This document shows, one piece after another, positions 26,403-34,820 of a stretch of 64,000 bases of DNA. The notes under the pieces are model-generated. The model was not told the origin of the DNA and did no database searches. It was given only the letters and a program-made list of their open reading frames with translations. This DNA is from Calditrichota bacterium (GTDB lineage: Bacteria > CLD3). Each line of letters begins with the position of its first letter. Position 1 is the first letter of the stretch. The stretch lies in assembly GCA_008501735.1 (NCBI GenBank), contig QQUF01000009.1, positions 1 through 64,000 on the forward strand. The letters run 5' to 3'. The position numbers were made by a program, and so were the translations under genes.

Positions 26403-28745
26403 CTAAAATTTAAAGTTTACGCCAAAAGTAGGAAGTACTGGAAACATTGTAATTTCTTCAATTTCTTGATTTACATTGAGTCCTTGAGAATTATCTTCGT
26501 ATTCAACGAACCAAACATTTCCTCTGTTTCCGATGTTGTAAATTTGGAAATAAGGTGCAATTGACCAACTTTTGAACTGTTTCTCATAAGTAAAACTTAC
26601 ATCTAATCTTGAGTAAGCAGGAAGCCTTAATGAGTTAATTTTGTCAGGGTTTAAAAACAAATCTGAGTTTCCATCAGGAACTGTTGAGTTTACGTAAGCT
26701 GAACTTGGTGCTGTCAAAGGTTGACCTGTTGCGTAAACGAAATTCATTCCGATTGTCCAAGTTCCGCTGTGTTTCTTGTGCGGTTGTCCTTTGAAAGTTC
26801 TCATTAAATTTTTGATGTCAAAATTTGAAACAAAGTTTACAGTTTGGCTTCTGTCGTGTCTTGGAGTGTAAGTTTTTCCTCTGTTAACGTCTTCAAATTT
26901 ATTTTCAGTTTTTGCCAAAGAGTAACCAAGCCAACCTGTAACTGCACCAGTATTTTTTTTCAAGAGAACTTCAAAACCCATTGAGTTTCCGTCGCCTTGA
27001 TTAAAAAGACCTTTCGTGTTGTCATAAATTGGGTCTCCATTTTCATTGTAAGTATTCGTTTCGAGGTCTGGCAAAAATGCTTGGTCAAATTCCAAAATAT
27101 CTTTGTACTGTTTGTAGTAGGTTTCGACCTCAAGTTCGTAGCCTTCTGTCAAATCTTGTTGGTAACCTAAAATGTAGTGTCTTGATTTTGAGCCATTGTA
27201 GAATTCATTTGAAGTTGTCCAAATGTCAGCTACGAAGAATCGTGGAATTCGTTGCAAATATTGGTTATAACTTCCGTAAGCGAATTTTAAATTTATATCA
27301 CCTGTGAGACGGTATTTCGCAGAGAACCTTGGGTCAATGTCGTGAAAGTCTTTGTTCTTTGTATGGAAATAATTGTAACGCAACCCCGTTTCGATGTTCC
27401 AATAAATTGATGGAGTCCAAGTTGTTGTTGCGTAAGCAATTGAGTGTTTTGGTTTATCTCTAACGTCAACTAAACCTTCTGGAAAAGTTTGAATATATTT
27501 TGCGTCAAGGTTTTTTTGTTCAAAACCAAACTTCGATTTTAAAGCTCTTGAGTGGTAATATTCTAAGTTTCCTTTGAAAGTTAAGTCTGTGATTTCATTT
27601 CTTTCTTCAATTTTCACAATGTCAATTTCAAAGTCTGAACTGAATTTGCTCGCAGTAAACCAAAAGTTACCGAAAAGTTGTGGTGAGAAAACTCTCGTCC
27701 AACGAACGCTTCCTGTTTTATTTCCCCAATCATAAGAAATTCCAGTTGGGTCAGTTGAATCTTCATTAAAATTTAAGTCTAAGAAATCACGTCCACCGTA
27801 ACCGCTAATTGTTAATTTATTTTTGGAATCGATGTCATAAAATGCTTTCACATTTCCATCATAAAAATAATAATCTGGGATTTTATCGAATTTTCTACCA
27901 ACGGTTTGGTCAAAGTAAGTTCTTCTGAATGAGCCTGAAAGAGAACCTTTGTCTCCGATTGGCATTTGTAAAGTCGTTTTTGCCGAAAGTAGTGAAATTC
28001 CCGCCGAACCTTCAAATTCCTCGCGATTTCCGTCTTTATTCGTAACGTCCAAAACTGAAGAAAGCCTTCCTCCGTATTCAGCTCCAAAACCACCTTTTGA
28101 AAGCTCAGCTTTTTTGATTGCATCAGTATTGAAAGTTGAGAAAATTCCGAAAGCGTGTTCAGGATTGTAAACGTCTGTTCCGTCAATCATATAAAGATTT
28201 TGGTCAGGAGTTCCACCTCGAACGTAAAGTGCAGAAGAAAAATCTGAAAGCGGTAAAACTCCCGGTAAAGTTTGGAGAGAACGCAATAAGTCAGCTTCGG
28301 CAACTTGTGGTAAAGCGTTAATTTCAGAAGGTGAAAGTTCTACCTTGGAAATTGACTTTTTGTAAAGTTTATCGATTACTGCAACTTCTTCTTTTTCGGC
28401 GACGATTTCTACTTCATTTGTTGTCAAACCTTCTGGTTTGATAACAATTTTCAAAGTTTTTCTTTCGCCACTTTTTATAAAGATTTTTTCTTGGTGTTGT
28501 TTGTAACCAACGTAATCGCAAATTACTGTGTATTCCCCAGAAGGGATTCTTGGAATTACGTAGTAACCACTAACATTTGTAATCGAACCTAATTGCGTAC
28601 TTTCTTTTAAGAAAACACTGCAACCAATCAATGCTTCTCCATCTGAAGCATCAGTAACAAACCCACTCAAAGTTCCTTTATCTTGTGAATAAATTGTTGT
28701 GAATTGTAGTAAAAAAATGAGTAAAAATATTGGAATTTTTCGCAT
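26403..28745 (-). CDS. TonB-dependent receptor with carboxypeptidase-like N-terminal domain
   Basis: A complete 780-residue receptor. Residues 1-20 form a signal peptide; 22-110 are a CarboxypepD_reg-like domain (GTLSGFVTDASDGEALIGC ... GYYVIPRIPSGEYTV); the plug (about 115-230) contains LQTLPGVLPLSDFSSALYVR, GGTPDQNLYMIDG and YGGRLSSVLDV; the barrel runs to the C-terminal FGVNFKF strand. It imports an unknown ligand through the outer membrane. It is strongly similar to the truncated receptor at 1-1908, and its neighbour is likewise a DUF4249 gene, so the pair is duplicated in the window in opposite orientation. No regulator of the anti-sigma/ECF type is next to it. Confidence 0.92.
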   Translation of the reverse strand: MRKIPIFLLIFLLQFTTIYSQDKGTLSGFVTDASDGEALIGCSVFLKESTQLGSITNVSGYYVIPRIPSGEYTVICDYVGYKQHQEKIFIKSGERKTLKIVIKPEGLTTNEVEIVAEKEEVAVIDKLYKKSISKVELSPSEINALPQVAEADLLRSLQTLPGVLPLSDFSSALYVRGGTPDQNLYMIDGTDVYNPEHAFGIFSTFNTDAIKKAELSKGGFGAEYGGRLSSVLDVTNKDGNREEFEGSAGISLLSAKTTLQMPIGDKGSLSGSFRRTYFDQTVGRKFDKIPDYYFYDGNVKAFYDIDSKNKLTISGYGGRDFLDLNFNEDSTDPTGISYDWGNKTGSVRWTRVFSPQLFGNFWFTASKFSSDFEIDIVKIEERNEITDLTFKGNLEYYHSRALKSKFGFEQKNLDAKYIQTFPEGLVDVRDKPKHSIAYATTTWTPSIYWNIETGLRYNYFHTKNKDFHDIDPRFSAKYRLTGDINLKFAYGSYNQYLQRIPRFFVADIWTTSNEFYNGSKSRHYILGYQQDLTEGYELEVETYYKQYKDILEFDQAFLPDLETNTYNENGDPIYDNTKGLFNQGDGNSMGFEVLLKKNTGAVTGWLGYSLAKTENKFEDVNRGKTYTPRHDRSQTVNFVSNFDIKNLMRTFKGQPHKKHSGTWTIGMNFVYATGQPLTAPSSAYVNSTVPDGNSDLFLNPDKINSLRLPAYSRLDVSFTYEKQFKSWSIAPYFQIYNIGNRGNVWFVEYEDNSQGLNVNQEIEEITMFPVLPTFGVNFKF

Positions 28746-29040
28746 TCCATTTAGTCCCTTTCCGTAAAAAATTATGTTAAAAAACTCTAGTAAATGGTAG
28801 AAAAGCCTCTACATTACCATAGAGTAATTTGTTTAAGTAAAATTGAACTATTTTTTATTGTTCCTTAAAAATAAAAATTGACCACGTAAAACACGAAGCG
28901 TACGAAAAAAAGTTCTAAAAAATTTCTCATTGCTCATATGTTTTCACTTAAAGTTATAATTTGTTATCCAATCAATTTTCTAAATTTGCTTTTCCTTGTT
29001 CTAAACTTATTTTTTGACCGAATCCAAATTTCGCCCAATT
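28746..29040. other. Intergenic stretch without a recognisable gene
   Basis: About 295 bp between the receptor start and the small membrane ORF. It presumably contains the receptor's promoter on the minus strand, but I could not point to boxes. Around 28879-28905 it holds a degenerate short-period sequence (CCACGTAAAACACGAAGCG). The gap continues past the small ORF from 29203 to 29373 with nothing supportable. Confidence 0.5.
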
Positions 29041-29202
29041 TCAACCACTTTTCCATAACAGGAATAATGCTATAAAAATGCCAAAGAAGTAGCCAAAGTT
29101 TTTATCGGTAATAGACAGAATTGGAGCAATAATCATTACAATTATTACCATAAATGGCTTAGATAGAAAATTATATAATTTATTTATCATTCGCTTTTTC
29201 AT
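29041..29202 (-). CDS. Possible small membrane protein (53 aa)
   Basis: A short ORF inside the 630-bp gap, ATG at 29202 and TGA ending at 29041. The start MKKRMINKLYNFLSKPF is positively charged, then there are two hydrophobic stretches (MVIIVMIIAPILSI and FGYFFGIFIALFLLW) separated by TDKN, as expected of a two-helix membrane hairpin with both ends inside. No convincing ribosome binding site and no family recognised. It could be real or a chance product of AT-rich DNA. Confidence 0.4.
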   Translation of the reverse strand: MKKRMINKLYNFLSKPFMVIIVMIIAPILSITDKNFGYFFGIFIALFLLWKSG

Positions 29203-29373
29203 TTTTTTATGCCGCACAAACTCATTGCGGGTATCAGATTATATTTTCTTTGTTCACAAGTTGCGTTGGGTAAAAGTTAATTGTTTTAATTTTTCAAAAA
29301 TAAAATTCAGTTCCTTGACAACGAAATTCAAAAAGGAAAACTAAAGTGTGCTTTTCAAAGCATTCATTTAATT

Positions 29374-30105
29374 TTAGTTGGCAGCAGACTTGTTATAAAT
29401 TACCGGCATTTGTCCTTTCCATTTTTCCCATAATTTATCCTCAGTCATTAAACGAGCTATAAAATTTCCGACGTTGATTCGGCTTGTTTGCCCTGCGTCA
29501 AAAATTGCACTTCTAATCGGTGAAGGGTAAATTTCATATTCCGTTACTTCTTCTAAGTCAATCAAATTATCGGGTCTAACTACAGCCCATTCAACAGATT
29601 TACTGCTTTGTCCAATTTGAGTGCGTAAAAAATCCGCGGCCTTTTCATTGTCAGTGTGCGGAGGAAGTAGTAAGCGAAGAATTCCAATAACGCATTTTTG
29701 TGCGAATGAAATTGGCTCGTCCAAATCACGATTACTATTTCCCGTTGTATTCATCAAAACAAACCTAGTGGGACTCTTTGGCGAATTCATCTTTACTGCA
29801 TCGCAGATTTTTCGAGTTGCATCTGTTACAAGTCTTCTTGGTTGCCCATAAATTCCTTTCCAAGTTAAATTGTGTCCAAGGCAAGAAGCAATTGAAGTAC
29901 AATCGGAAATTTGTTCACTAATTTCTTTGTCGCTTAAATCCAAAATGCTTGCAGTAATGATTTCGAGATTTTGATTTTCTTGCCAAGATTTAGGTAACTT
30001 TTCAGGAGACCTAACAATTGCTTTGACTTTGCGATTTTGACTTAGAAGTTGTTCAACTAACTTTTTCCCTGTTGCTCCGCTTGCACCAAGCACTAAAGTT
30101 TGCAT
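29374..30105 (-). CDS. NAD(P)-binding Rossmann-fold protein (atypical SDR / NmrA-like)
   Basis: A 243-residue protein with the dinucleotide motif GASGATG at residues 7-13 at the end of the first beta strand, then VKAIVRSPEKLP and ASCLGHN. This is the pattern of atypical short-chain dehydrogenases and NAD(P)H-binding epimerase-like proteins that lack a standard YxxxK catalytic pair. WAVVRPDNLID and RINVGNFIARLM are typical C-terminal blocks of the group. Cytoplasmic; substrate unknown. It is the last gene of a minus-strand accessory run; the cupin gene ends about 65 bp upstream. Confidence 0.8.
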   Translation of the reverse strand: MQTLVLGASGATGKKLVEQLLSQNRKVKAIVRSPEKLPKSWQENQNLEIITASILDLSDKEISEQISDCTSIASCLGHNLTWKGIYGQPRRLVTDATRKICDAVKMNSPKSPTRFVLMNTTGNSNRDLDEPISFAQKCVIGILRLLLPPHTDNEKAADFLRTQIGQSSKSVEWAVVRPDNLIDLEEVTEYEIYPSPIRSAIFDAGQTSRINVGNFIARLMTEDKLWEKWKGQMPVIYNKSAAN

Positions 30106-30170
30106 AATATTTCTTTCTTTAGTTTGTGAATGAATCGAAAAAGGACTCTGCCTAATTTAGATTCAACCTT

Positions 30171-31034
30171 TTAGTTAATCCAAATATTTCCATTGGTTCT
30201 TATGTAAATGATAATTTCACTTTCAGAACTATTTGATACTTTATGAATTGCTTTGTCAGTTGCACCAAAATAACTTCCTGCATCTAATTTTTTTGTTTCT
30301 TTTGTTTCTGGCATTTTATAATTCATTTCACCTTGAATTACAACTGAATGCAAAATATTTCCATCGCTTTTAATTTTTCCTTTGAACCCTTTCGGAAGTT
30401 TCACAAAAAGTCCTTTTTCTCCATTTGATTCTTTGCTTTCCCAAAGAAAGCTAATCGCAGCCTTACTTTTTGAACTAACCCAATTTGTTTTATCAGCAGT
30501 TAACCAAACAATGTTTGAAGCATCAATGTTTACAGGACGTTCACCATTATCAAATGCTTCACTTGGTGGTTTGACTAAATAAGGTCCATTGTCAATTTCC
30601 ACTAAAGCAATATTTTCTTTTCCTTTCGCGGAAGTAATATGTGATTCTCCTTGTGGTTGAGTCCAAAAACTCCCTGATTGCATCCACATATTTTCAGCTT
30701 TTGGGTCGTCATTGTGGATTTTCCCTTTAATAACTACAGCTCTGTAAGTAACATTATGAATGTGAGGTGGTGAAGAAAATCCGTCAACAAATTTAGCGAG
30801 AAATCCCGTTGGAGCAGTTCCTTTTCTATCTCCCCAAATTGTTCCTGCTTGTGGGCTTTTGTCTCCACGTACAGGATTTAATTTTTCCCAAACGATTTCA
30901 GAACTTAACACAACTTTATTGGTTGGATTCTCAATCTTTTGAGAAATTTCTTTTTCAATAATTTTCTTTTGATTGCTACAAGAGAATGTCAGACCCGAAA
31001 TTAGCATTATTAAGTAAACAGGTGTTTTTTTCAA
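30171..31034 (-). CDS. DUF4437 cupin-domain lipoprotein
   Basis: About 287 residues from a TTG start at 31034, chosen because AAGG lies just upstream and the product begins with a proper lipoprotein signal ([18 protein letters not shown]). The frame is open further upstream to 31205, but only with another TTG and an extra hydrophobic stretch. The body matches DUF4437 closely: [76 protein letters not shown] and DASNIVWL. The PPHIHN and second-half segments suggest two cupin barrels with metal-binding histidines. Periplasmic, lipid-anchored; reaction unknown. Confidence 0.82.
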   Translation of the reverse strand: MKKTPVYLIMLISGLTFSCSNQKKIIEKEISQKIENPTNKVVLSSEIVWEKLNPVRGDKSPQAGTIWGDRKGTAPTGFLAKFVDGFSSPPHIHNVTYRAVVIKGKIHNDDPKAENMWMQSGSFWTQPQGESHITSAKGKENIALVEIDNGPYLVKPPSEAFDNGERPVNIDASNIVWLTADKTNWVSSKSKAAISFLWESKESNGEKGLFVKLPKGFKGKIKSDGNILHSVVIQGEMNYKMPETKETKKLDAGSYFGATDKAIHKVSNSSESEIIIYIRTNGNIWIN

Positions 31035-31246
31035 TTTTGATAACCTTAGAGTTTGATTGATTGTTAGGTGAAGTTGTAAAATCGTCGTGCAAATTAGTAA
31101 AAAAAGTATGATTAACAAGTAATATTTGAGAGAGCTAAAAAGTATGTTATGAGATTGAATTTTTACAGAAATTTCTAATAGAAACAGATTTTTATTAGAA
31201 ATCAATCTGTAAAATAATTCTTTGACATTACGGAATTTTTATGGAA

Positions 31247-31281
31247 TGAGTTAGATGAAAAACTGAACTTTATCTAACTCA
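31247..31281 (-). terminator. Possible terminator after the alpha/beta hydrolase gene
   Basis: TGAGTTAGAT (31247-31256) pairs with ATCTAACTCA (31272-31281), 10-bp arms with a 15-base loop, just downstream of the minus-strand hydrolase stop. There is only a weak T-run after the stem on the minus strand. Confidence 0.4.
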
Positions 31282-31294
31282 GATTCTATTAGGA

Positions 31295-32434
31295 TTAGTT
31301 GTTAAGAATCCAAGTTGATATTTCTTCCAAAAATCCATCAACAAATTTCTTATCTAAAGTTCCGTATTCCTCTCTTTGTCCTGTTTTTGCTTTTTGAAAG
31401 TAATGGTTTGCATCATCAAATGTTACAAAGTGAAAATTTATTTGAGACTTGAGAAGTGCATTTTCCATACGGTCTTTGTTTTGCTCAATTGTAACTTGCA
31501 AATCTTTGCCTCCAAATAACCCTAAAACAGGTAATTGTAATCTTTCATAGTCATTAGAAGGGTCATAGTAAAGAAAAGATGTAAGGGAAGGCAATGCATA
31601 AACTATTTCAAACTCGTTGGTTTTGTTAGTCGCCATTTTTTCTATTTTTGCATTAGGTTCGTTGGGTTTTAATTTAGACAAAATGGACTTTGAGCTTTCT
31701 TTGAATGTTTTAAGTGCTTTGTCTAATTTGTTGTTGTCTTTAATTGCTCTCATTAGTCTGTTATGAGCTGATACTTCCGCTTCAATAAGTGCCTTATCAA
31801 GATTTGTAGAAATGTATTCTTGCCTAACTTGATAAAGAACAACTTCAATTAAAGGAACTGACGGAGCTCCCATTAACACAATTTTTTTCACATCTTGATT
31901 TTCTGCTGCTACATTTGCTGTAACTATTCCTCCTTGACTATGTCCAAATAGAATAAAATCCTTAAATTGATATTTTTTGTGTGATTTGAAAAAATTCATA
32001 ATTTCTTTCAAATCTTCCGAATGGTCTTGGAGTGTGCTATTAGTGAAGTCGCCTGTACTTTCTCCTACACCTCTATCGTCATAACGGAAAGTCGCAATAC
32101 CTTGTGTAGAAAGGTGTTTAGCAATTTCTTTAAAGATTTTAAAGCCATCAAGAGTTTCGTCTCTATCCTGAGGTCCACTTCCTGAACTCATAATTACTAA
32201 TGAATTTATTCGTTGCTGAGGTGGAATGGTTAAAGTTCCACCTATATTTATATTATTCACTTGCATAATTATTTCAATTTCGTTCATATTTTCTTTACGA
32301 GAAAAAATGCTTTTTTTGATATTCAGGCTTTTATTTTCTGCTTTGGCAATTTTCAAATTACTTAGAAAAGCAGAAGAAAAAAATGTTAAAAAAGTAATTC
32401 CAAATATTCCAAATGACTTCGCATACTTATTCAT
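31295..32434 (-). CDS. Exported alpha/beta hydrolase (serine aminopeptidase S33-like)
   Basis: A 379-residue protein. The N-terminal hydrophobic segment (residues about 9-28) ends in IAKAEN and is a likely signal peptide or anchor. The hydrolase domain begins around 60 with IGGTLTIPPQQRINSLVIMSSGSGPQDRDET (oxyanion-hole region), then FRYDDRGVGEST, the nucleophile elbow GHSQGG with Ser166, the acid residue in LGLFGGKDLQV and the histidine in FDDANHYF. This is the complete catalytic triad of the Hydrolase_4/S33 group. Probably periplasmic; substrate unknown. Divergent from the two-component system at 32716 across about 280 bp. Confidence 0.85.
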   Translation of the reverse strand: MNKYAKSFGIFGITFLTFFSSAFLSNLKIAKAENKSLNIKKSIFSRKENMNEIEIIMQVNNINIGGTLTIPPQQRINSLVIMSSGSGPQDRDETLDGFKIFKEIAKHLSTQGIATFRYDDRGVGESTGDFTNSTLQDHSEDLKEIMNFFKSHKKYQFKDFILFGHSQGGIVTANVAAENQDVKKIVLMGAPSVPLIEVVLYQVRQEYISTNLDKALIEAEVSAHNRLMRAIKDNNKLDKALKTFKESSKSILSKLKPNEPNAKIEKMATNKTNEFEIVYALPSLTSFLYYDPSNDYERLQLPVLGLFGGKDLQVTIEQNKDRMENALLKSQINFHFVTFDDANHYFQKAKTGQREEYGTLDKKFVDGFLEEISTWILNN

Positions 32435-32641
32435 TTTGTAGTGTTTATTTTATTAAAAGATATTTTCTTATTTTGATTGTAGCAGTGAATTCACCTACTC
32501 AAACTTCGTTCGTTACGAGTGTTTTTTGGGAAAAGTTAATTTTTAATCGCAAAAAATGTTATTCGATTTTCATGAATTGCCTTAAAAGGAAATTAAGTAT
32601 AAAATAGGTTTATGAAGTGAACTGTGTGAGAGAAAAATATT

Positions 32642-32663
32642 TTTTGCATAGAATCTCTACAGA
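32642..32663 (+). promoter_or_regulatory. Candidate response-regulator operator upstream of its own gene
   Basis: ATCTCTACAGA (32653-32663) differs at one base from the ATTTCTACAGA unit found twice before the barrel gene at 34821. The preceding 11 bases (TTTTGCATAGA) match the unit at 7 of 11 positions, giving an 11-bp spaced direct repeat about 50 bp before the regulator's ATG. Confidence 0.4.
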
Positions 32664-32715
32664 TTTAATGTTTAATTTCAAACCTAACTTTTAAAAATAC
32701 TAAGCATAAAAATAG

Positions 32716-33399
32716 ATGAAAATTCTCATAGTTGAAGACAATCAGCACTTGGCGAGTGATACACAACAGTTTCTGACTGAAAACGGTTACCTTGTCGAAC
32801 ACGTAGCAATGTTGATAGCTGCAAGTGAAAAAATATCCACTTACAATTACGACGTTGTTGTGCTTGATTTAGGATTACCTGATGGAAATGGTTTGCAATT
32901 GATTCCTGAAATCAAGGAAAAGAATCCTGAAACAGGTATTCTTATTGTAACGGCAAAAAATTCATTAAACGAAAAGGTTGAAGGATTGGAAATTGGTGCT
33001 GACGACTACATTACAAAACCATTTCACAAAGCTGAACTTAATGCTCGTATTCGTTCAATCATTCGACGAAGAAATTCGCAAGGAAGCAACATTCTAAAAT
33101 TTAATGAAATTAGCATTGATTTACTTTCTTCGCAGGTATTTCTCGCTGACAAATTGGTTTCGCTTACACGCAAAGAATACGACCTTTTGGTTTATTTTAT
33201 GTACAATCAAAACAGAATTCTTACAAAGGAAAATATCGCAGAGCATCTTTGGGGAGACCATTTTGACCAAGCTGATAGTTTTGATTTTATTTACAATCAC
33301 ATTAAAAATTTGCGAAAAAAACTTACTTCTAAAAATGGGAAAAACTACATTCAAGTAATGTATGGAATTGGCTATCGTTTTATGGAAACTTCAAAATGA
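32716..33399 (+). CDS. OmpR/PhoB-family response regulator
   Basis: A 227-residue DNA-binding regulator. The receiver domain (1-115) has the acidic pair E7-D8, phospho-acceptor D51 in VLDLGLPDG, T79-A80 in VTAKN and K101 in YITKPF. The C-terminal winged helix (about 130-225) carries LTRKEYDLLVYF, ENIAEHLWGD and KKLTSKNGKNYIQVMYGIGYRF. It should be phosphorylated by the kinase encoded immediately downstream, whose ATG overlaps this gene's stop (ATGA). Members bind tandem 11-bp-spaced direct repeats; candidate sites lie upstream of this gene and of the receptor-like gene at 34821. Confidence 0.95.
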   Translation: MKILIVEDNQHLASDTQQFLTENGYLVEHVAMLIAASEKISTYNYDVVVLDLGLPDGNGLQLIPEIKEKNPETGILIVTAKNSLNEKVEGLEIGADDYITKPFHKAELNARIRSIIRRRNSQGSNILKFNEISIDLLSSQVFLADKLVSLTRKEYDLLVYFMYNQNRILTKENIAEHLWGDHFDQADSFDFIYNHIKNLRKKLTSKNGKNYIQVMYGIGYRFMETSK

Positions 33400-34706
33400 A
33401 GAAACTAAAAAATATTAGTTTATTAACTAAAACTACCTTGATTTATCTTGGCGTAACGTTTTTTGCTTTTTTTATAGTATCAATTTTTATTGCTCACGAG
33501 GTTGATACTTTTATTGAGAAAGAATTAGATTACCGTTTTTCTAAAGAAGAAAGGAAAATCTCTCACTTCATCAAAAAGGGGAAAAGAGTCCATTTGTTAA
33601 AACCTTACTCATCTGTTTTATCAGTTGAAAACTCATCAGCGGAAGATTTTTCTCCAGTTTATTGCGATACACTTCTTTTAAATATTCATACAGAAGAAAT
33701 TGAACATTACCGCAAAAAGATTACAGTAATTAATGTTAACGGAAAAAATTATAAACTTCAGATGATGAAGTCAATTGAAGATTTTGATAAACTTCGGAAT
33801 AACATTTTTGCTTTAATAATTCCAGCATTCATTTTGTTGGCAGTCGGAATTGTTTGTTTTAATTTTTTCCTTTCAGGATTTTTGTTTCAGCCTTTTAACC
33901 GAATCCTCGCACAAATGCAAAGCTATCAGACTGGGCAGAAAATACATATTGAAAAACAAAAAACCACAACGAGTGAGTTTGTGAAAATGCAACGCCTTTT
34001 CCATTATATGCTTGAAAGAGTTGACAAAGATTACCGAAACCTCAAAGAGTACACAGAAAATATGGCTCACGAAATTAAGACTCCACTTGCTGTGATTCTC
34101 AATAAAACTGAAAGTCTTATCTCTGATGAAAAAATTATGGAAAAACAAGCCAAAGCAGTGAAAACAATTTATGATGAAGTAAATCATCTCACTCGCTTGG
34201 GAAATGTTCTGAATTTACTTACAAAAATTGAAAATAACGAGTTCAACAATTCACGCCGAGTGGGACTTCGTGAAATTATTGAACATCACGTTGAGGCTGT
34301 TCGCGAACTTATTGAACTTAAATCAATGAGTATTGAGTTAGACCTTTCCGACAAACATTCGATAAATATTGACCCATTTCTACTTGACATAATTATCAAA
34401 AATTTATTACGAAACGCGATTCGTTACGGCAACATTAATGGCAAAATTAGAATTTGTACAGAAGAAGGAAAATTTTCTGTCGGGAACGAAGGAGAACCAC
34501 TCACAGTTCCTTCTGAAATTCTCTTCAAAAGGTTTTACCGAAAAGATAATTCTAATGGTTCGCTTGGACTCGGATTGGCTTTGGTTAAAGAAATTTGTGA
34601 GTTAAGCAATCTTCAAGTAGAATATTTTTACCAATCAGGTCAGCACGTCTTTTCGATTTCTGAAAACAAAGAACAGAAATTAATTTCAAAAAATTTGGAT
34701 TTATAA
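33396..34706 (+). CDS. Membrane sensor histidine kinase
   Basis: A 436-residue HAMP-region histidine kinase of the inner membrane. TM1 is at about 12-32 and TM2 at about 136-160, enclosing a roughly 100-residue periplasmic sensor rich in charged residues. The H-box is HEIKTPLAVILN with phospho-acceptor H225, the N-box is LLRNAIRYG, and GLGLALVKEI is the G2-box. The F-box is short (ILFKRFYRKD). Its ATG overlaps the regulator stop by 4 bp, so the two are translationally coupled. It probably senses an envelope signal and controls the outer-membrane protein gene that follows. Confidence 0.93.
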   Translation: MKKLKNISLLTKTTLIYLGVTFFAFFIVSIFIAHEVDTFIEKELDYRFSKEERKISHFIKKGKRVHLLKPYSSVLSVENSSAEDFSPVYCDTLLLNIHTEEIEHYRKKITVINVNGKNYKLQMMKSIEDFDKLRNNIFALIIPAFILLAVGIVCFNFFLSGFLFQPFNRILAQMQSYQTGQKIHIEKQKTTTSEFVKMQRLFHYMLERVDKDYRNLKEYTENMAHEIKTPLAVILNKTESLISDEKIMEKQAKAVKTIYDEVNHLTRLGNVLNLLTKIENNEFNNSRRVGLREIIEHHVEAVRELIELKSMSIELDLSDKHSINIDPFLLDIIIKNLLRNAIRYGNINGKIRICTEEGKFSVGNEGEPLTVPSEILFKRFYRKDNSNGSLGLGLALVKEICELSNLQVEYFYQSGQHVFSISENKEQKLISKNLDL

Positions 34707-34718
34707 AATTTTAGTTCT

Positions 34719-34740
34719 ATTTCTACAGAATTTCTACAGA
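34719..34740 (+). promoter_or_regulatory. Tandem 11-bp direct repeat, candidate response-regulator operator
   Basis: ATTTCTACAGA occurs twice head to tail at 34719-34729 and 34730-34740, about 80 bp before the barrel gene. OmpR/PhoB-type regulators bind direct repeats with this spacing. A near copy lies upstream of the regulator gene at 32653. Confidence 0.5.
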
Positions 34741-34820
34741 ATCTTTCCTTAAAATTGTGCCATTCAAATTATTGAATCTTCAAACAGTCTTTACAAATCA
34801 AAACTAATCAAGGTATAAAA

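Noticed and set aside
29203-29290. GCCGCAC...ATTGCGGG and GCGTTGGGT sequences resembling integron attC core sites
   Set aside because: The paired core boxes and a foldable attC structure could not be found around the small ORF, and no integrase is in the window.
32435-32715. Possible small gene in the gap before the two-component system (plus-strand frame around 32413-32607)
   Set aside because: It overlaps the 5' end of the hydrolase gene, has no recognisable domain or binding site, and the gap is better explained as a divergent promoter region with the 11-bp repeat.
34762-34777. ATTCAA/TTGAAT inverted repeat near the barrel gene promoter
   Set aside because: Six-base arms in AT-rich DNA are too weak to distinguish from chance; the tandem 11-bp repeats just upstream are the better signal.
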